Positions 37,987-49,800 of a stretch of DNA of 64,000 nucleotides are shown here, one piece after another. Positions within the stretch are counted from its first letter, which is position 1. The number at the start of each line of letters is the position of its first letter. Under the pieces are notes generated by a model. That model was not told the origin of the DNA, did not search any database, and saw only the letters and a list, made by a program, of their open reading frames with translations. The stretch spans positions 186,001-250,000 of the forward strand of contig AVDB01000004.1 of assembly GCA_000472185.1 (NCBI GenBank), in the 5' to 3' direction. The stretch is from Rhodobacteraceae bacterium HIMB11. GTDB lineage: Bacteria > Pseudomonadota > Alphaproteobacteria > Rhodobacterales > Rhodobacteraceae. Both the position numbers and the translations under genes were made by a program.

Positions 37987-39126
37987 ATGAGCACGAAACG
38001 CACAATTTTTGAAGATGTCAGTGAAAAATCAACCGACGCGCAGCCGCAGGGTGGTTTGATTGATCAGGGTCAGAATATGGGTGCCCGCGCGGCGATCCGT
38101 GCGTGGATGATCCTGTTATTCCTGTTGGTTTGGGCCATGATTTTGGTCGGTGGTTTGACGCGATTAACCGACAGTGGTCTGTCAATCACCGAATGGCGTC
38201 CGCTGACGGGTGCCTTACCGCCCATGAACGATGCAGCGTGGATGGTTGAATTTGAAAAATACAAACAAATTCCTGAATATCAATTGCAGAACATGGGCAT
38301 GTCCATGTCTGAATTTAAATTCATCTACTGGTGGGAATGGGGCCATCGTCAATTGGGCCGCTTCATTGGATTGGTCTGGGCGCTTGGATTTGCATTCTTC
38401 TTCTTAACCAAAAAAATCCCAACAGGTTGGACACCTAAATTGCTGTTGCTGGGGGCCTTGGGGGGTCTGCAGGGGGCGATTGGTTGGTGGATGGTACACA
38501 GCGGATTGGGCGGTGAGAATTTGGATGTCGCCTCGTACCGTTTGGCGACACACCTTGGTTTGGCCTTTGTCATCCTTGGGTTCATCACTTGGTTTGTTCT
38601 GCAAATTTCAAACAGTGACAAAGATTTTCTACAACGCCGTCGTGGGCGTGAGGCGAAATTGTTTTCCATGTCCACTGGCATGATGCATTTCGCGTTTCTG
38701 CAAATCTTCGTCGGCGCATTGGTTGCGGGTATTGATGCGGGGCGCAACTATGTGGATTGGCCGCTGATGGCGGGGGGATTTTTCCCACCCTTTATGTTTG
38801 AATTGGAACCGTTTTGGCGCAATTTCTTTGAAAATGATGGGACGGTTCAATTTATCCACCGTATTGTGGCCTATCTGTTGTTCATATATGTGATCATTGT
38901 GTGGCGACGTTCACGTCAGTCAGGCAATGACAAGGTGCGTTTTGTGTTCAACGTTGTGCTCGCAGCCACGTTCTTTCAGGCGGTTTTGGGCATCGTTACG
39001 GTGATGTATTCATCGCCATTGGAAATTGCGATTTTCCATCAATTTGGTGCGATTGTTTTGTGGGTGTCGATTCTATGGGCGAAATTCGTTTCAGGCTATC
39101 CACCTGAACAATCAGTACGGAGTTAA
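37987..39126 (+). CDS. ctaA: Heme A synthase
   Basis: 379 residues with eight membrane helices. Conserved heme-ligand histidines lie in EWGHRQLGRFIG, THLGLAFVILG, FIHRIVAYLLF, and FHQFGAIVLW, and LVGGLTRLTDSGLSITEWRP is the family signature. CtaA oxidises the methyl of heme O to give heme A for cytochrome oxidase. No cysteine pair is seen in the first periplasmic loop, as in type 2 (alphaproteobacterial) forms. The M32 gene follows after three bases. Confidence 0.93.
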   Translation: MSTKRTIFEDVSEKSTDAQPQGGLIDQGQNMGARAAIRAWMILLFLLVWAMILVGGLTRLTDSGLSITEWRPLTGALPPMNDAAWMVEFEKYKQIPEYQLQNMGMSMSEFKFIYWWEWGHRQLGRFIGLVWALGFAFFFLTKKIPTGWTPKLLLLGALGGLQGAIGWWMVHSGLGGENLDVASYRLATHLGLAFVILGFITWFVLQISNSDKDFLQRRRGREAKLFSMSTGMMHFAFLQIFVGALVAGIDAGRNYVDWPLMAGGFFPPFMFELEPFWRNFFENDGTVQFIHRIVAYLLFIYVIIVWRRSRQSGNDKVRFVFNVVLAATFFQAVLGIVTVMYSSPLEIAIFHQFGAIVLWVSILWAKFVSGYPPEQSVRS

Positions 39127-39129
39127 GTT

Positions 39130-40602
39130 ATGACCTCACCCTTTGATGCACTGCTTGCCTATCAACGTCAGAGCGAGGCGTTGAGGCGCATCGCACAACG
39201 GTTAGGATGGGATCATGAAACGGTGATGCCCGCGGGTTCTGGGGATGATCGATCTGAGGAAATGGCGGCATTAGAGGGTGTGATGCACGCCCGTGGCAGT
39301 GGTCAAGAATTAGGTGATCTATTGTCTGCTGTTGATCCCGATCAGTTGGCAGGCACCGAACGGCGTATGTTCGATTTGATCCAAACTGATTTCAAGCGTC
39401 GACAAAAGGTACCCCAGGATTTGGCGGTTGCACTGGCGCGGATTACGTCAAAATCGCACCGCGCGTGGACCGAGGCCAAGGCCGCGGATGATGTGTCAAT
39501 CTTTTTGCCCATGCTGAGCGAGGTTGTGAACCTGGCGCGTCAAAAGGCCCAAGTGTTGGCCGACGAAAACACACCGCTTTATGACGCGCTATTGCAGGAT
39601 TTTGAACCTGACGGAAGCAGTGGTGAAATTACCGAAATTTTCGACAATCTGCGTCCCCATCTGGTGGATCTGCGCGCCGAGGTGTTAGAGCGTAATCAAT
39701 CCGTGTCCCTGTCTGGTCATTTCCCGATGGAACAGCAACGCGTATTAACGGATCGTGTGGCACGTGTGTTTGGGTATGACATGGATCGGGGACGCATTGA
39801 TGTGGCCGTACATCCGTTTAGTTCGGGCAGCGGCAATGATGTGCGCATCACAACGCGATATGACGAAACAAACCCATTGGACAGCCTTTATTCCACAATC
39901 CACGAAGTGGGGCATGCGACCTATGAACAAAATGTGGATCAGACCTATAATTTCACGTCACTGGGCAACGGATGTTCCATGGCTGTCCACGAAAGCCAAA
40001 GCCGTATTTACGAAAATCAACTGGCCCGTTCGCGCCCCTTTACCGATTGGTTATTTGGTCAGATGAAGGATGCCTTTGGCGATCTGGGTGTTTCGGATGC
40101 GGATGGGTTTTACCGCGCGGTGAACAGCGTTAAAAATGGATATATCCGAACCGAGGCGGATGAATTGCAATATAACCTTCACATCATGCTCCGCTATGAT
40201 TTGGAACGTGCGTTGATCGCAGGTGATTTGATGGTCAACGATCTTGAGGCGGCGTGGAATGATCGGTTCCTTGCGGATTTCGGGTATGCGGTTCCCAAGG
40301 CGTCATTAGGCATGTTGCAGGACATCCATTGGTCAGAATGTTTGATTGGGTATTTCCCAACCTATGCCATCGGCAATATCTATGCGGCCTGCTTGCGCGA
40401 GGCGATGTTGAAAGATGCGCCAAATGCCATTTATGAATTGGCCAATGGCCGTACAGATACCGCGCGCACTTGGTTGCGTGAAAACGTTCAGCAACACGGA
40501 CGTCGATACAAGGCCCAAGAGGTTATTGAAAAGGCGACCGGTAAAGCCGCCTCATCAGAACCATTTGTGCGTTATATCCGCGAAAAGTTTGCCCAACTTT
40601 GA
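39130..40602 (+). CDS. Carboxypeptidase Taq (M32 metallopeptidase)
   Basis: 490 residues, typical M32 length. The zinc site is STIHEVGHATYEQ, with the third ligand glutamate in the helix AVHESQSRIYENQLARS. HPFSSGSGNDVRITTRYDE and GYFPTYAIGNIYA are family blocks. It removes C-terminal residues of peptides in the cytosol. The start lies three bases after the ctaA stop, suggesting co-transcription without functional connection. Confidence 0.93.
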   Translation: MTSPFDALLAYQRQSEALRRIAQRLGWDHETVMPAGSGDDRSEEMAALEGVMHARGSGQELGDLLSAVDPDQLAGTERRMFDLIQTDFKRRQKVPQDLAVALARITSKSHRAWTEAKAADDVSIFLPMLSEVVNLARQKAQVLADENTPLYDALLQDFEPDGSSGEITEIFDNLRPHLVDLRAEVLERNQSVSLSGHFPMEQQRVLTDRVARVFGYDMDRGRIDVAVHPFSSGSGNDVRITTRYDETNPLDSLYSTIHEVGHATYEQNVDQTYNFTSLGNGCSMAVHESQSRIYENQLARSRPFTDWLFGQMKDAFGDLGVSDADGFYRAVNSVKNGYIRTEADELQYNLHIMLRYDLERALIAGDLMVNDLEAAWNDRFLADFGYAVPKASLGMLQDIHWSECLIGYFPTYAIGNIYAACLREAMLKDAPNAIYELANGRTDTARTWLRENVQQHGRRYKAQEVIEKATGKAASSEPFVRYIREKFAQL

Positions 40603-41415
40603 TCACTGTAATCTGTGAAAGCTCTGCTCAATCCAATCCAGCACATCTTTGATGATCTGATCGGTTTGCGGGTATAGTGATAGCAGGCCCAAACGGGCAG
40701 GGATGTGCTCCATGACATCAAGGTGTGCGAAACGCTCTGCATAGCGCGCTGGGAGGAGAGCTGCACAAGCAGAGGTTCGCATCACCTCAACCGTCATATC
40801 CAGGGAATGTAGCGTAAATTACGGCATGTCCCCGAATTCTGCAAAAATATCTGATGTGTCAACGGCTTCATCGACCCCATGTGCCGTTGCAATCCAGCCT
40901 GTTGTTGGGGTCTCTAGCAACACGTTGCGATAGGCCCGCCCGCATAGGTCCCCCACCTTTTTGCGGATAATCCTACCCTCGGTCGGGGCAACATGAGTTA
41001 GGATGATACCCGTTTCACCATAGGAAAGGCTTGCTTGGCGAGAACTGAGGGTTAGGTTTAAGTCGTGGTAGTTTTCTGAAAAACTTGCGATGTTTTGCAC
41101 AAGTTGTGCGTTCAAAGTCGCTTCTTTTGCGTTGATACGCAGTATTTGGGTTTTCTGCTGTTCCATGGTTTATGTCGCCGCACGTGAAATACGATCTTCG
41201 ATCCGCAGGGCGATTTGGGCCAATTCGCGTCCCATGTCGGTTGCGCGCCATTGCGTATTGTCACGTAGAAAAAGGGATTCACCGGCCTCTTCAGTCAGAC
41301 GATCACTGCGTCGCAAAACTGTGTCCGTATTGGTGCCAAGGGCGCGCGCAGCGGCAGTCATTGTTTGATACCGCTTTAGCGCTAGGCAAAACTTTAAATC
41401 GTCCCATTTTTGCAA
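40603..41415 (-). pseudogene. LysR-type transcriptional regulator with two in-frame stops
   Basis: One frame from about 41415 (TTG behind GAGG; an ATG lies at 41427) to 40603 spells a whole short LysR regulator but contains TAA at 41170-41172 and TAA at 40819-40821. The helix-turn-helix is KFCLALKRYQTMTAAARALG, the linker and ligand-binding fold follow (RQASLSYGETGIILTHV), and after the second stop comes a typical C-terminal lobe (SACAALLPARYAERFAH). There is no frameshift. It is inactive unless the stops are read through. It borders gyrA. Confidence 0.82.
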
Positions 41416-41610
41416 ATGACACCTCATTCAATTTGTTCGGTTTTGGTAAGTACCAATATAGTAACAAAGAAAGCAGAGGTCTCTCACCCCTAGGTGTAAG
41501 TATGGACAATATGACGAAAGTTATAAGTGCACCCAATCGTATCAATGGGGGGGGGTCAATAGAGAACTTTAGCCCATATTTGAGTAGACTAAAGTGCGGT
41601 GTGATGGGGT

Positions 41611-44361
41611 TTATTCGGTTTGAACAGCGTCAATTACCTCTGCGTCTTCCTCACCTTGATCTGCGATCCAAGCAACAGAAACGACCGTTTCATCCGTTCC
41701 AGTGTTAAACACACGCACGCCACCTGCAGAACGCGAGCGGAATGAAATGCCGTCTACAGGGACACGAATGGATTGCCCCTTGGATGTTACCAACATGATC
41801 TGGTCCTGCATCTCAACTGGGAAGGACGCCACGATTTCACCCCCGCGCATTGCCTTGTCCATGGCTGCAACGCCCATGCCGCCGCGTCCACGTACGGGAT
41901 AATCATGACTTGAGGACATTTTGCCTGATCCGCTCTTTGTAATTGTTAGGATCAGGTTTTCGGCCGCTGACATCTCTGCATAGCGTTCTTGTGAAATTGT
42001 CGCGTTTTCGCTGACACCTTCTTCGTCGCTGCTGCCGTCTTCATCCACCATGCCCGCAATTGCGCGACGCATTTTCAGATAGGCGGCGCGTTCATCCGAT
42101 GTGGCATCGAAATGGCGAATGATCGACATGGACACAACGCGATCTTCACCGATTAGGCGAATACCCCGCACACCTGTTGATTTGCGCCCTTTGAACACAC
42201 GCACATCTGTGGTGGAAAAGCGGATCGCACGACCCGAATTTGTGAACAACATCACATCATCATCTTCGCCTGCAATGCGCGCATTGACCAATTCGATCCC
42301 CTCAGGCAGGTCCATCGCGATTTTGCCGTTTGACCGGACATTTGTGAAGTCTGACAATGCATTGCGGCGCACGTCGCCTGCAGATGTTGCAAAGATGATT
42401 TGTAGGTTGTCCCATTCTTCCTCGGGCACATCCACGGGCATAATTGCCGCGATGGACACACCTGTTGGGATGGGCAGGATGTTTACAATGGCCTTACCTT
42501 TGGCCGTACGACCGCCCTGTGGCAGGCGCCATGTTTTCAGTTTATAGGCCATCCCGTCAGTGGTGAAGAACAACAGTTGCGTATGCGTGTTGGCCACAAA
42601 TAGGGTTGTGACGACATCCTCATCCTTTGTCTGCATCCCCGATAAGCCCTTACCACCGCGACGCTGTGCACGGAAATCGGCCAATGGTGTGCGTTTGATG
42701 TATCCGCCTGCGGTGACAGTCACGACCATATCTTCGCGTTCGATCAGGTCCTCATCTTCCATGTCCCCAGACCAGTCAACGATCTCGGTGCGACGGGGCA
42801 CTGCGAATTGCGCTTTGACTTCTTCCAACTCACTACGGATGATGCCCATAATGCGATCACGCGACGCAAGGATTTCCAAATATTCGCGGATTTTACCTGC
42901 CAATTCTTGGAGTTCGTCGGTGACTTCTTTCACGCCGATCTGCGTCAAACGCTGCAATCGAAGTTCAAGGATCGCGCGGGCCTGTGTTTCAGATAGGTTA
43001 TATGTCCCATCTTCATTCATTGTATGCGTTGGGTCATCGATCAGTTGGATGTATTCCGCGATGTCATGTGCGGGCCAACGGCGCGCCATCAACTTTTCAC
43101 GCGCATCTGCGGCGTCTGTTGATACGCGGATTGTTGCCACGACTTCATCCACATTTGATACAGCTACCGCCAAACCACACAGAACGTGGCTGCGTTCACG
43201 CGCTTTGCGCAATTCATAGGCCGTGCGGCGGGCAACCACCTCTTCACGGAAATCGATAAAGTTGGTCAGGAAGGTGCGCAGGGTCAATTGCTCTGGTCGT
43301 CCACCGTTCAAGGCCAACATGTTACAGCCAAAGGATGTTTGCATCGGCGTAAAGCGATACAGTTGGTTTAACACAACCTCAGCCGTTGCATCACGTTTTA
43401 ATTCGACAACAACACGCACACCATTGCGGTCAGATTCGTCCTGAACATGTGCGATGCCTTCGATCTTTTTCTCACGCACTTGTTCGGCGATTTTTTCGAT
43501 CATTGACGCCTTGTTCACCTGATAGGGGATTTCATCGATCACGATCGCATAGCGATCTTTGCGGATTTCTTCGACACGTGTTTTTGCGCGAATGATCACG
43601 CTGCCGCGGCCCTCGATATAGGCTTTGCGCGCGCCTGATCGGCCCAACATGATCCCGCCTGTGGGGAAATCGGGGCCAGGGACGTATTGAGTCAATTCTT
43701 CGGAAGACAAATCGGGATTGTCGATTAACCCCAATGTGGCATCAATCACTTCACCCAGATTGTGCGGCGGGATGTTGGTGGCCATACCCACGGCAATACC
43801 ACCCGCCCCATTGACCAACATATTTGGGAAACGCGCAGGCAGAACCGTTGGTTCCTGATCTTTGCCGTCATAGTTGTCCTGAAAATTGACGGTGTCCTTA
43901 TCAATATCCGCCAATAAGAAAGCTGATGGTTTGTCCATCCGGACTTCCGTGTAACGCATGGCCGCTGGGTTATCCCCATCCATCGAACCAAAGTTACCTT
44001 GACCATCCAACAGGGGCAGGGACATCGAAAAATCTTGCGCCATACGCACCAGCGCGTCATAAATCGCACCATCACCATGGGGGTGATATTTACCCATGAC
44101 ATCCCCAACGGGACGCGCCGATTTGCGATAGGATTTGTCGTGCGAATTGCCTGTTTCGTGCATGGCATACAAAATGCGGCGGTGAACGGGTTTTAAACCA
44201 TCGCGCAGATCAGGGATTGCACGGCTGACGATCACACTCATCGCGTAATCTAGATAGGATGTTTTCAGCTCATCCGTGATTGAAACAGAAGGCCCGTCAA
44301 ACTGCATACGCTGGGGTTCATTTTCTTCGTCTGTTTCTGGTGTTTCAGGTGTATCAGTCAC
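41611..44361 (-). CDS. gyrA: DNA gyrase subunit A
   Basis: 916 residues. [20 protein letters not shown] begins the breakage-reunion domain and the catalytic tyrosine is in [10 protein letters not shown]. The resistance-determining region reads [17 protein letters not shown], with Asp-Gly where many quinolone-sensitive GyrAs have H-G-D-S/T-A-V-Y; here it is G-D-G-A. The C-terminal pinwheel includes the GyrA box QRRGGKGL, separating GyrA from ParC. GTG start at 44361. The acidic tail is E/D-rich. Confidence 0.96.
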   Translation of the reverse strand: MTDTPETPETDEENEPQRMQFDGPSVSITDELKTSYLDYAMSVIVSRAIPDLRDGLKPVHRRILYAMHETGNSHDKSYRKSARPVGDVMGKYHPHGDGAIYDALVRMAQDFSMSLPLLDGQGNFGSMDGDNPAAMRYTEVRMDKPSAFLLADIDKDTVNFQDNYDGKDQEPTVLPARFPNMLVNGAGGIAVGMATNIPPHNLGEVIDATLGLIDNPDLSSEELTQYVPGPDFPTGGIMLGRSGARKAYIEGRGSVIIRAKTRVEEIRKDRYAIVIDEIPYQVNKASMIEKIAEQVREKKIEGIAHVQDESDRNGVRVVVELKRDATAEVVLNQLYRFTPMQTSFGCNMLALNGGRPEQLTLRTFLTNFIDFREEVVARRTAYELRKARERSHVLCGLAVAVSNVDEVVATIRVSTDAADAREKLMARRWPAHDIAEYIQLIDDPTHTMNEDGTYNLSETQARAILELRLQRLTQIGVKEVTDELQELAGKIREYLEILASRDRIMGIIRSELEEVKAQFAVPRRTEIVDWSGDMEDEDLIEREDMVVTVTAGGYIKRTPLADFRAQRRGGKGLSGMQTKDEDVVTTLFVANTHTQLLFFTTDGMAYKLKTWRLPQGGRTAKGKAIVNILPIPTGVSIAAIMPVDVPEEEWDNLQIIFATSAGDVRRNALSDFTNVRSNGKIAMDLPEGIELVNARIAGEDDDVMLFTNSGRAIRFSTTDVRVFKGRKSTGVRGIRLIGEDRVVSMSIIRHFDATSDERAAYLKMRRAIAGMVDEDGSSDEEGVSENATISQERYAEMSAAENLILTITKSGSGKMSSSHDYPVRGRGGMGVAAMDKAMRGGEIVASFPVEMQDQIMLVTSKGQSIRVPVDGISFRSRSAGGVRVFNTGTDETVVSVAWIADQGEEDAEVIDAVQTE

Positions 44362-44404
44362 GGAGTGTTGCCTGTCTTATTTACGCTATATTTTGTTATG
44401 TAGT

Positions 44405-44434
44405 TATATATCAGACCGCCTATATTGGTTGCAA
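44405..44434 (-). promoter_or_regulatory. Possible gyrA promoter
   Basis: On the minus strand TTGCAA (44434-44429), an 18-base spacer and TATATA (44410-44405) lie about 45 bases before the gyrA start. Confidence 0.4.
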
Positions 44435-44516
44435 TGTCTTTTCACTGAATCCGCGGGGGGATTAGAAAATAATCTAAGATTTTTGAATATTTTCTGCATC
44501 TCGTCGTTCAAAAAGA

Positions 44517-44542
44517 AAAAGCCGACCATCAGGTCGGCTTTT
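44517..44542 (-). terminator. Terminator after the Ysc84-like gene
   Basis: An 11-bp perfect stem AAAAGCCGACC / GGTCGGCTTTT with an ATCA loop. On the minus strand it is followed by TCTTTTT and begins about 20 bases after the stop at 44564. Confidence 0.9.
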
Positions 44543-44563
44543 GGTGTTCACAGTATCAGAAAT

Positions 44564-45148
44564 TTACGGGAAAATACGCGTGTATTTCGTGCCGTCCATC
44601 GTGATGCCAACCCGCAAGCCCGCCTGACCAAAGATCAGGGGAACAACCTCTGAGAGTACTATGGTTGTGTCGGCCCGCAATGCTTCGCCTTGACGGCCGC
44701 CTGTGAAATCAATGTTGCCACCAAATTCTAAGCCTTGTGAATTGCGGAAGTTTGCCAATGCATCATCGGTCATGAAGAACAGCGCATGCGCATATTGCTG
44801 CGCGCCGATCTGCAGACCCATGGTCGCAAACGACGCCGAATAATATTCTTGGGTTACGTTATCAATTCGTAACGCACCCTGGCCATAGCCACCCCCAAAT
44901 CCAAATCCAGCCTCTGTGATCAGCGGCATGATTAAAATACCAGAGGCGCGCGCACTTAGTTGAACGGATTCTGGATATTCCAAGTACATCTGTTCTAACG
45001 TGGCATCAACGCGCGCGTCGATGCGGGCTGCGCCATTTTCTGTATTTTGTTTGGGTAGCGCTTCTTTGACATTTTCGACTGCGTTGCATCCCGCAACACA
45101 CGCTGCCAATGTCAGGCCCGCAAATGCGCGACGTGAAAAACGTGACAT
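44564..45148 (-). CDS. Ysc84/SYLF-domain lipoprotein
   Basis: 194 residues. The signal peptide ends in the lipobox LAACVAGC, so a lipoprotein is expected, and the twin-Arg SRRAFAG hints at Tat export. The SYLF/Ysc84 domain (lipid-binding) runs from about 70 to the end: GILIMPLITEAGFGFGGGYG, MGLQIGAQQYAHALFF, and SEVVPLIFGQAGLRVG. The bacterial role is unclear. It is a single gene with its own terminator. Confidence 0.8.
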   Translation of the reverse strand: MSRFSRRAFAGLTLAACVAGCNAVENVKEALPKQNTENGAARIDARVDATLEQMYLEYPESVQLSARASGILIMPLITEAGFGFGGGYGQGALRIDNVTQEYYSASFATMGLQIGAQQYAHALFFMTDDALANFRNSQGLEFGGNIDFTGGRQGEALRADTTIVLSEVVPLIFGQAGLRVGITMDGTKYTRIFP

Positions 45149-45206
45149 AATGATTTACCTGCTCGTTTGTTATTTTGTGAAAATATAGCGCGTTTTCAGT
45201 GCGCTG

Positions 45207-46235
<1,029 letters not shown>

Positions 46236-46284
46236 TTACAAAATTGCACCAAAACGCAAAGGACCACAAGGTGTTAGCGCATGC

Positions 46285-46866
46285 ATGCCCTTGCAAACCC
46301 CCGATGCCTCGCTAGGTTATGGCCCAGATGCGGTAAGAACGAAAAGGTCAGGTGGATTGAGCCAAGTTGAGACATATGCATTTAGCAGTATGTGGTTTTG
46401 GGCGTTGCTGATCCTGATGTGGACATTGATTACATCCCGAGTGATGGGAATGCCCTATTATTACTGGAAGCTTGGCAAAAATGCGGATGCAGATGTTCAG
46501 GCGCGGATGATGGATGCCACATTGCTGCAGGCGCAGGTGGCCTTGTCCTACTCGGAAATCCGCTATCCCAGTTTGACCATGGGTGCGGTTTCTTTCGTGA
46601 TCGCGCTCTGGGGGTTTTCGGGATTCTTATATGATCATGAACTGTTGCAGGCCACTTTTTTGCTTTTTGTCCCGCTGCTAAGTGTTGTGCCGTTGCGCTT
46701 ATGGCTTGCACGCAACCTGGACAGCGCCGAGGTCACCTATGAAACCTATTACGGGTTAATTACGCGCTATAGACGCCTCTGTATGCTGGTGGCGGCCTTC
46801 ACAATCTCTCTCAGTACCTTTTGGGGAATGATCTATAACCTTGCACATGCAAATATTTTGACCTAA
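46285..46866 (+). CDS. Hypothetical membrane protein upstream of mfd
   Basis: About 193 residues with four hydrophobic segments: near 35-55 (FSSMWFWALLILMWTL), 98-120, 125-145, and 165-185. It resembles rhodobacteral membrane proteins that appear in some annotations as components of the SufBCD complex, judged from the SS/N-x-W-x-W-x-x-L...S-x-x-V-x-G-x-P pattern; this is a memory-based comparison. The start is uncertain: ATG 46285 or TTG around 46357. The frame opens upstream at 46183 within the hemB leader. Confidence 0.5.
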   Translation: MPLQTPDASLGYGPDAVRTKRSGGLSQVETYAFSSMWFWALLILMWTLITSRVMGMPYYYWKLGKNADADVQARMMDATLLQAQVALSYSEIRYPSLTMGAVSFVIALWGFSGFLYDHELLQATFLLFVPLLSVVPLRLWLARNLDSAEVTYETYYGLITRYRRLCMLVAAFTISLSTFWGMIYNLAHANILT

Positions 46867-46896
46867 CTCACGAAGGCTAAGCATTCAGGACAGGTT

Positions 46897-49800
46897 ATGA
46901 GCACGCAACACATCAAAATGGGCGGTGCGCCCGAAGGGTATGACGCCCAATTGGTTCTGCGCGAATTGCATGCGCATGGAGAATCCGTGGTGCATATTGC
47001 GCGGGAAGATAAACGCATGTCCGCCATGGCCGAGGCACTGGCGTTTTTCGCCCCTGATGTGCCTGTGATCAAATTTCCCGCTTGGGATTGTTTGCCCTAT
47101 GATCGCGTGTCCCCGAATGCGGATGTCGCGGCGGCGCGTATGGCAACATTGGCTGCATTGGTCCATGACATGCCCAAAGGCTTTGTTCTGCTGACAACGA
47201 TGAATGCCGCCACGCAACGCATCCCTGCGCGTCACGTTTTGAAAGAGGCCGCGTTTCGCGCCGAAGTCGGGCGGCGTGTGGATGAGGCTGCGCTACGCAA
47301 TTTCCTTGTGCGCATGGGTTTCACGCAGGCACCAACAGTGATGGAACCCGGCGATTATGCCATTCGCGGCGGGATCATTGACATTTTCCCACCGGGTCAC
47401 GCATCGCCTGTGCGCTTGGATTTGTTTGGCGATGTTTTGGATGGGGCGCGTTGCTTTGACGTGGCCACACAGCGCACGACGGAAAAGCTTGAGTTGATTG
47501 AACTCGCCCCTGTGTCCGAGGTGATTTTAGATGATGCGGCCATTCGCCGGTTTCGTCAAAATTACAGGATCGAATTTGGTGCGGCGCGCACGGATGATCC
47601 CCTCTATGAATCTGTCAGCGCGGGGCGCAAACATCAGGGTGTGGAACATTGGTTGCCGTTTTTTCACGACGGTCTTGAAACCCTGTTTGATTATCTGCCC
47701 AAGGCGACCATCACCGTGGATGATCAGGTCACTGCCGCGCGGCTGTCACGCTGGGATACCATTGTTGATCAATACGAAACGCGAAAAATTGCGATGGATC
47801 AAAAATCGCGTATTGATACGGTTTATAAACCCATTTCGCCTGAATTGCTCTATATGGAGGACGCTGCGTTTACCGCAGCGCTTGATGGGCATAGAGTGAT
47901 CGAATTTCACCCCCTTGCACAGGCCTCTGGCCCCGGTGTGGTGGACGCAAGTGGGCGCATTGGACGCAATTTTTCGCCTGAGCGTCAATTGGAAAACGTC
48001 AGCCTTTTTGGTGCTTTAGCGGATCATGTTAAGAATAAATCAGAAACGGCACCTGTTGTTATCGCGAGTTATTCTGAAGGTGCGCGTGAACGTTTGACAG
48101 GATTGATCGAGGATGAAGGGATTGGCAAGGTGATCCCAATCCAAAACGGCACCCGCATTGGCAAACGTGGCATTCATCTGGCGGTCTGGGGGTTAGAGGC
48201 GGGATTTGAAACGCCTGAGCTGACCGTGATTTCCGAACAGGATGTTTTGGGCGATCGCCTGATCCGTCAGCCGAAGAAACGCCGTAAGGCCGAAAATTTC
48301 CTGACTGAGGTTCAAAGCCTGTCGCCCGGTGATTTGGTTGTGCATGTGGATCACGGTGTTGGTCGTTTTCATGGGCTAGAGGTGGTTACCGCCGCAGGGG
48401 CCGCACATGAATGTCTGCTGTTGGAATATGCGGAAAAATCGCGCCTGTATCTGCCCGTTGAAAACATTGAATTGCTGACTCGCTATGGCCACGAAGAAGG
48501 ACTGCTTGATCGTTTGGGCGGCGGGGCGTGGCAGACGAAAAAGGCCAAGCTGAAAGAGCGTATTCGCGAAATGGCTGATCGTCTGATCCGTGTTGCTGCC
48601 GAACGCGCATTGCGGCGTGCCCCGATCATGTCGCCCCCTGATGGGATTTGGGATGCGTTTTCCGCGCGCTTCCCCTATCAGGAAACCGATGATCAATTGC
48701 GCGCCATCGAAGATGTGATTGCCGATCTGGATGTGGGTCATCCCATGGATCGCCTGATTTGTGGCGATGTGGGCTTTGGTAAAACCGAGGTCGCGATGCG
48801 CGCGGCCTTTGTTGCGGCTATGTCGGGCCGACAGGTTGCGGTGATCGCACCCACAACGCTGCTTGCACGCCAGCACGCGCAAAGTTTTCAGGAACGCTTC
48901 CGTGGTTTTCCCATCCGCGTACGCCAACTGTCCCGCTTTGTATCAAGCAAAGAGGCAAGCCTGACACGTCAGGGATTGGCCGATGGCACCATTGATATTG
49001 TTGTTGGAACCCATGCGGTTTTGGCAAAAACCGTCAAAATCGCAAACCTTGGGCTGTTGATCATTGATGAGGAACAACGTTTCGGTGTGCAGCATAAAGA
49101 ACGTCTGAAACAGCTAAGCAGTGATATTCACGTGCTGACTCTGTCTGCCACACCCATCCCGCGGACATTGCAATTGTCGCTGACTGGGGTGCGGGATCTG
49201 TCCATTATTGGCACGCCCCCTGTGGATCGCTTGGCCATTCGCACCTTTGTCAGTGAATTTGATCCTATTTCGATCCGCGAGGCTTTGTTGCGCGAACATT
49301 ATCGGGGTGGGCAATCCTTTTACGTGGTGCCACGGATCAAGGATTTGCCAGAAGTCGAAGATTTTCTAAATGAACAGTTGCCCGAACTTTCCTATGTCGT
49401 GGCCCATGGTCAAATGGCAGCGGGCGAATTAGATGACCGCATGAATGCGTTTTATGACGGGAAATACGATATCCTATTGGCCACAACCATTGTCGAAAGT
49501 GGCTTGGACATCCCAACCGCCAACACAATGGTGGTACACCGCGCGGATATGTTTGGTTTGGCGCAGCTTTATCAAATTCGCGGACGCGTGGGTCGATCCA
49601 AGGTACGTGCCTATGCCTATATAACGACAAAACCGCGGATGAAATTGACGCAAACGGCGGAAAAACGTCTCCGCGTGTTGGGATCGCTTGATACGCTTGG
49701 CGCGGGCTTTACCCTGGCCAGTCAGGATTTGGATATTCGCGGTGCTGGCAACCTGCTGGGAGAAGAGCAATCAGGCCACATGCGCGATGTCGGTTATGAG

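Noticed and set aside
42560-43219. 219-codon frame antisense to gyrA
   Set aside because: A long shadow frame caused by codon bias in gyrA; Ser/Arg-rich with no plausible start or family. The same holds for long frames antisense to ABC-F (5164-5706), mfd (48376-48927) and sufB (53237-53821).
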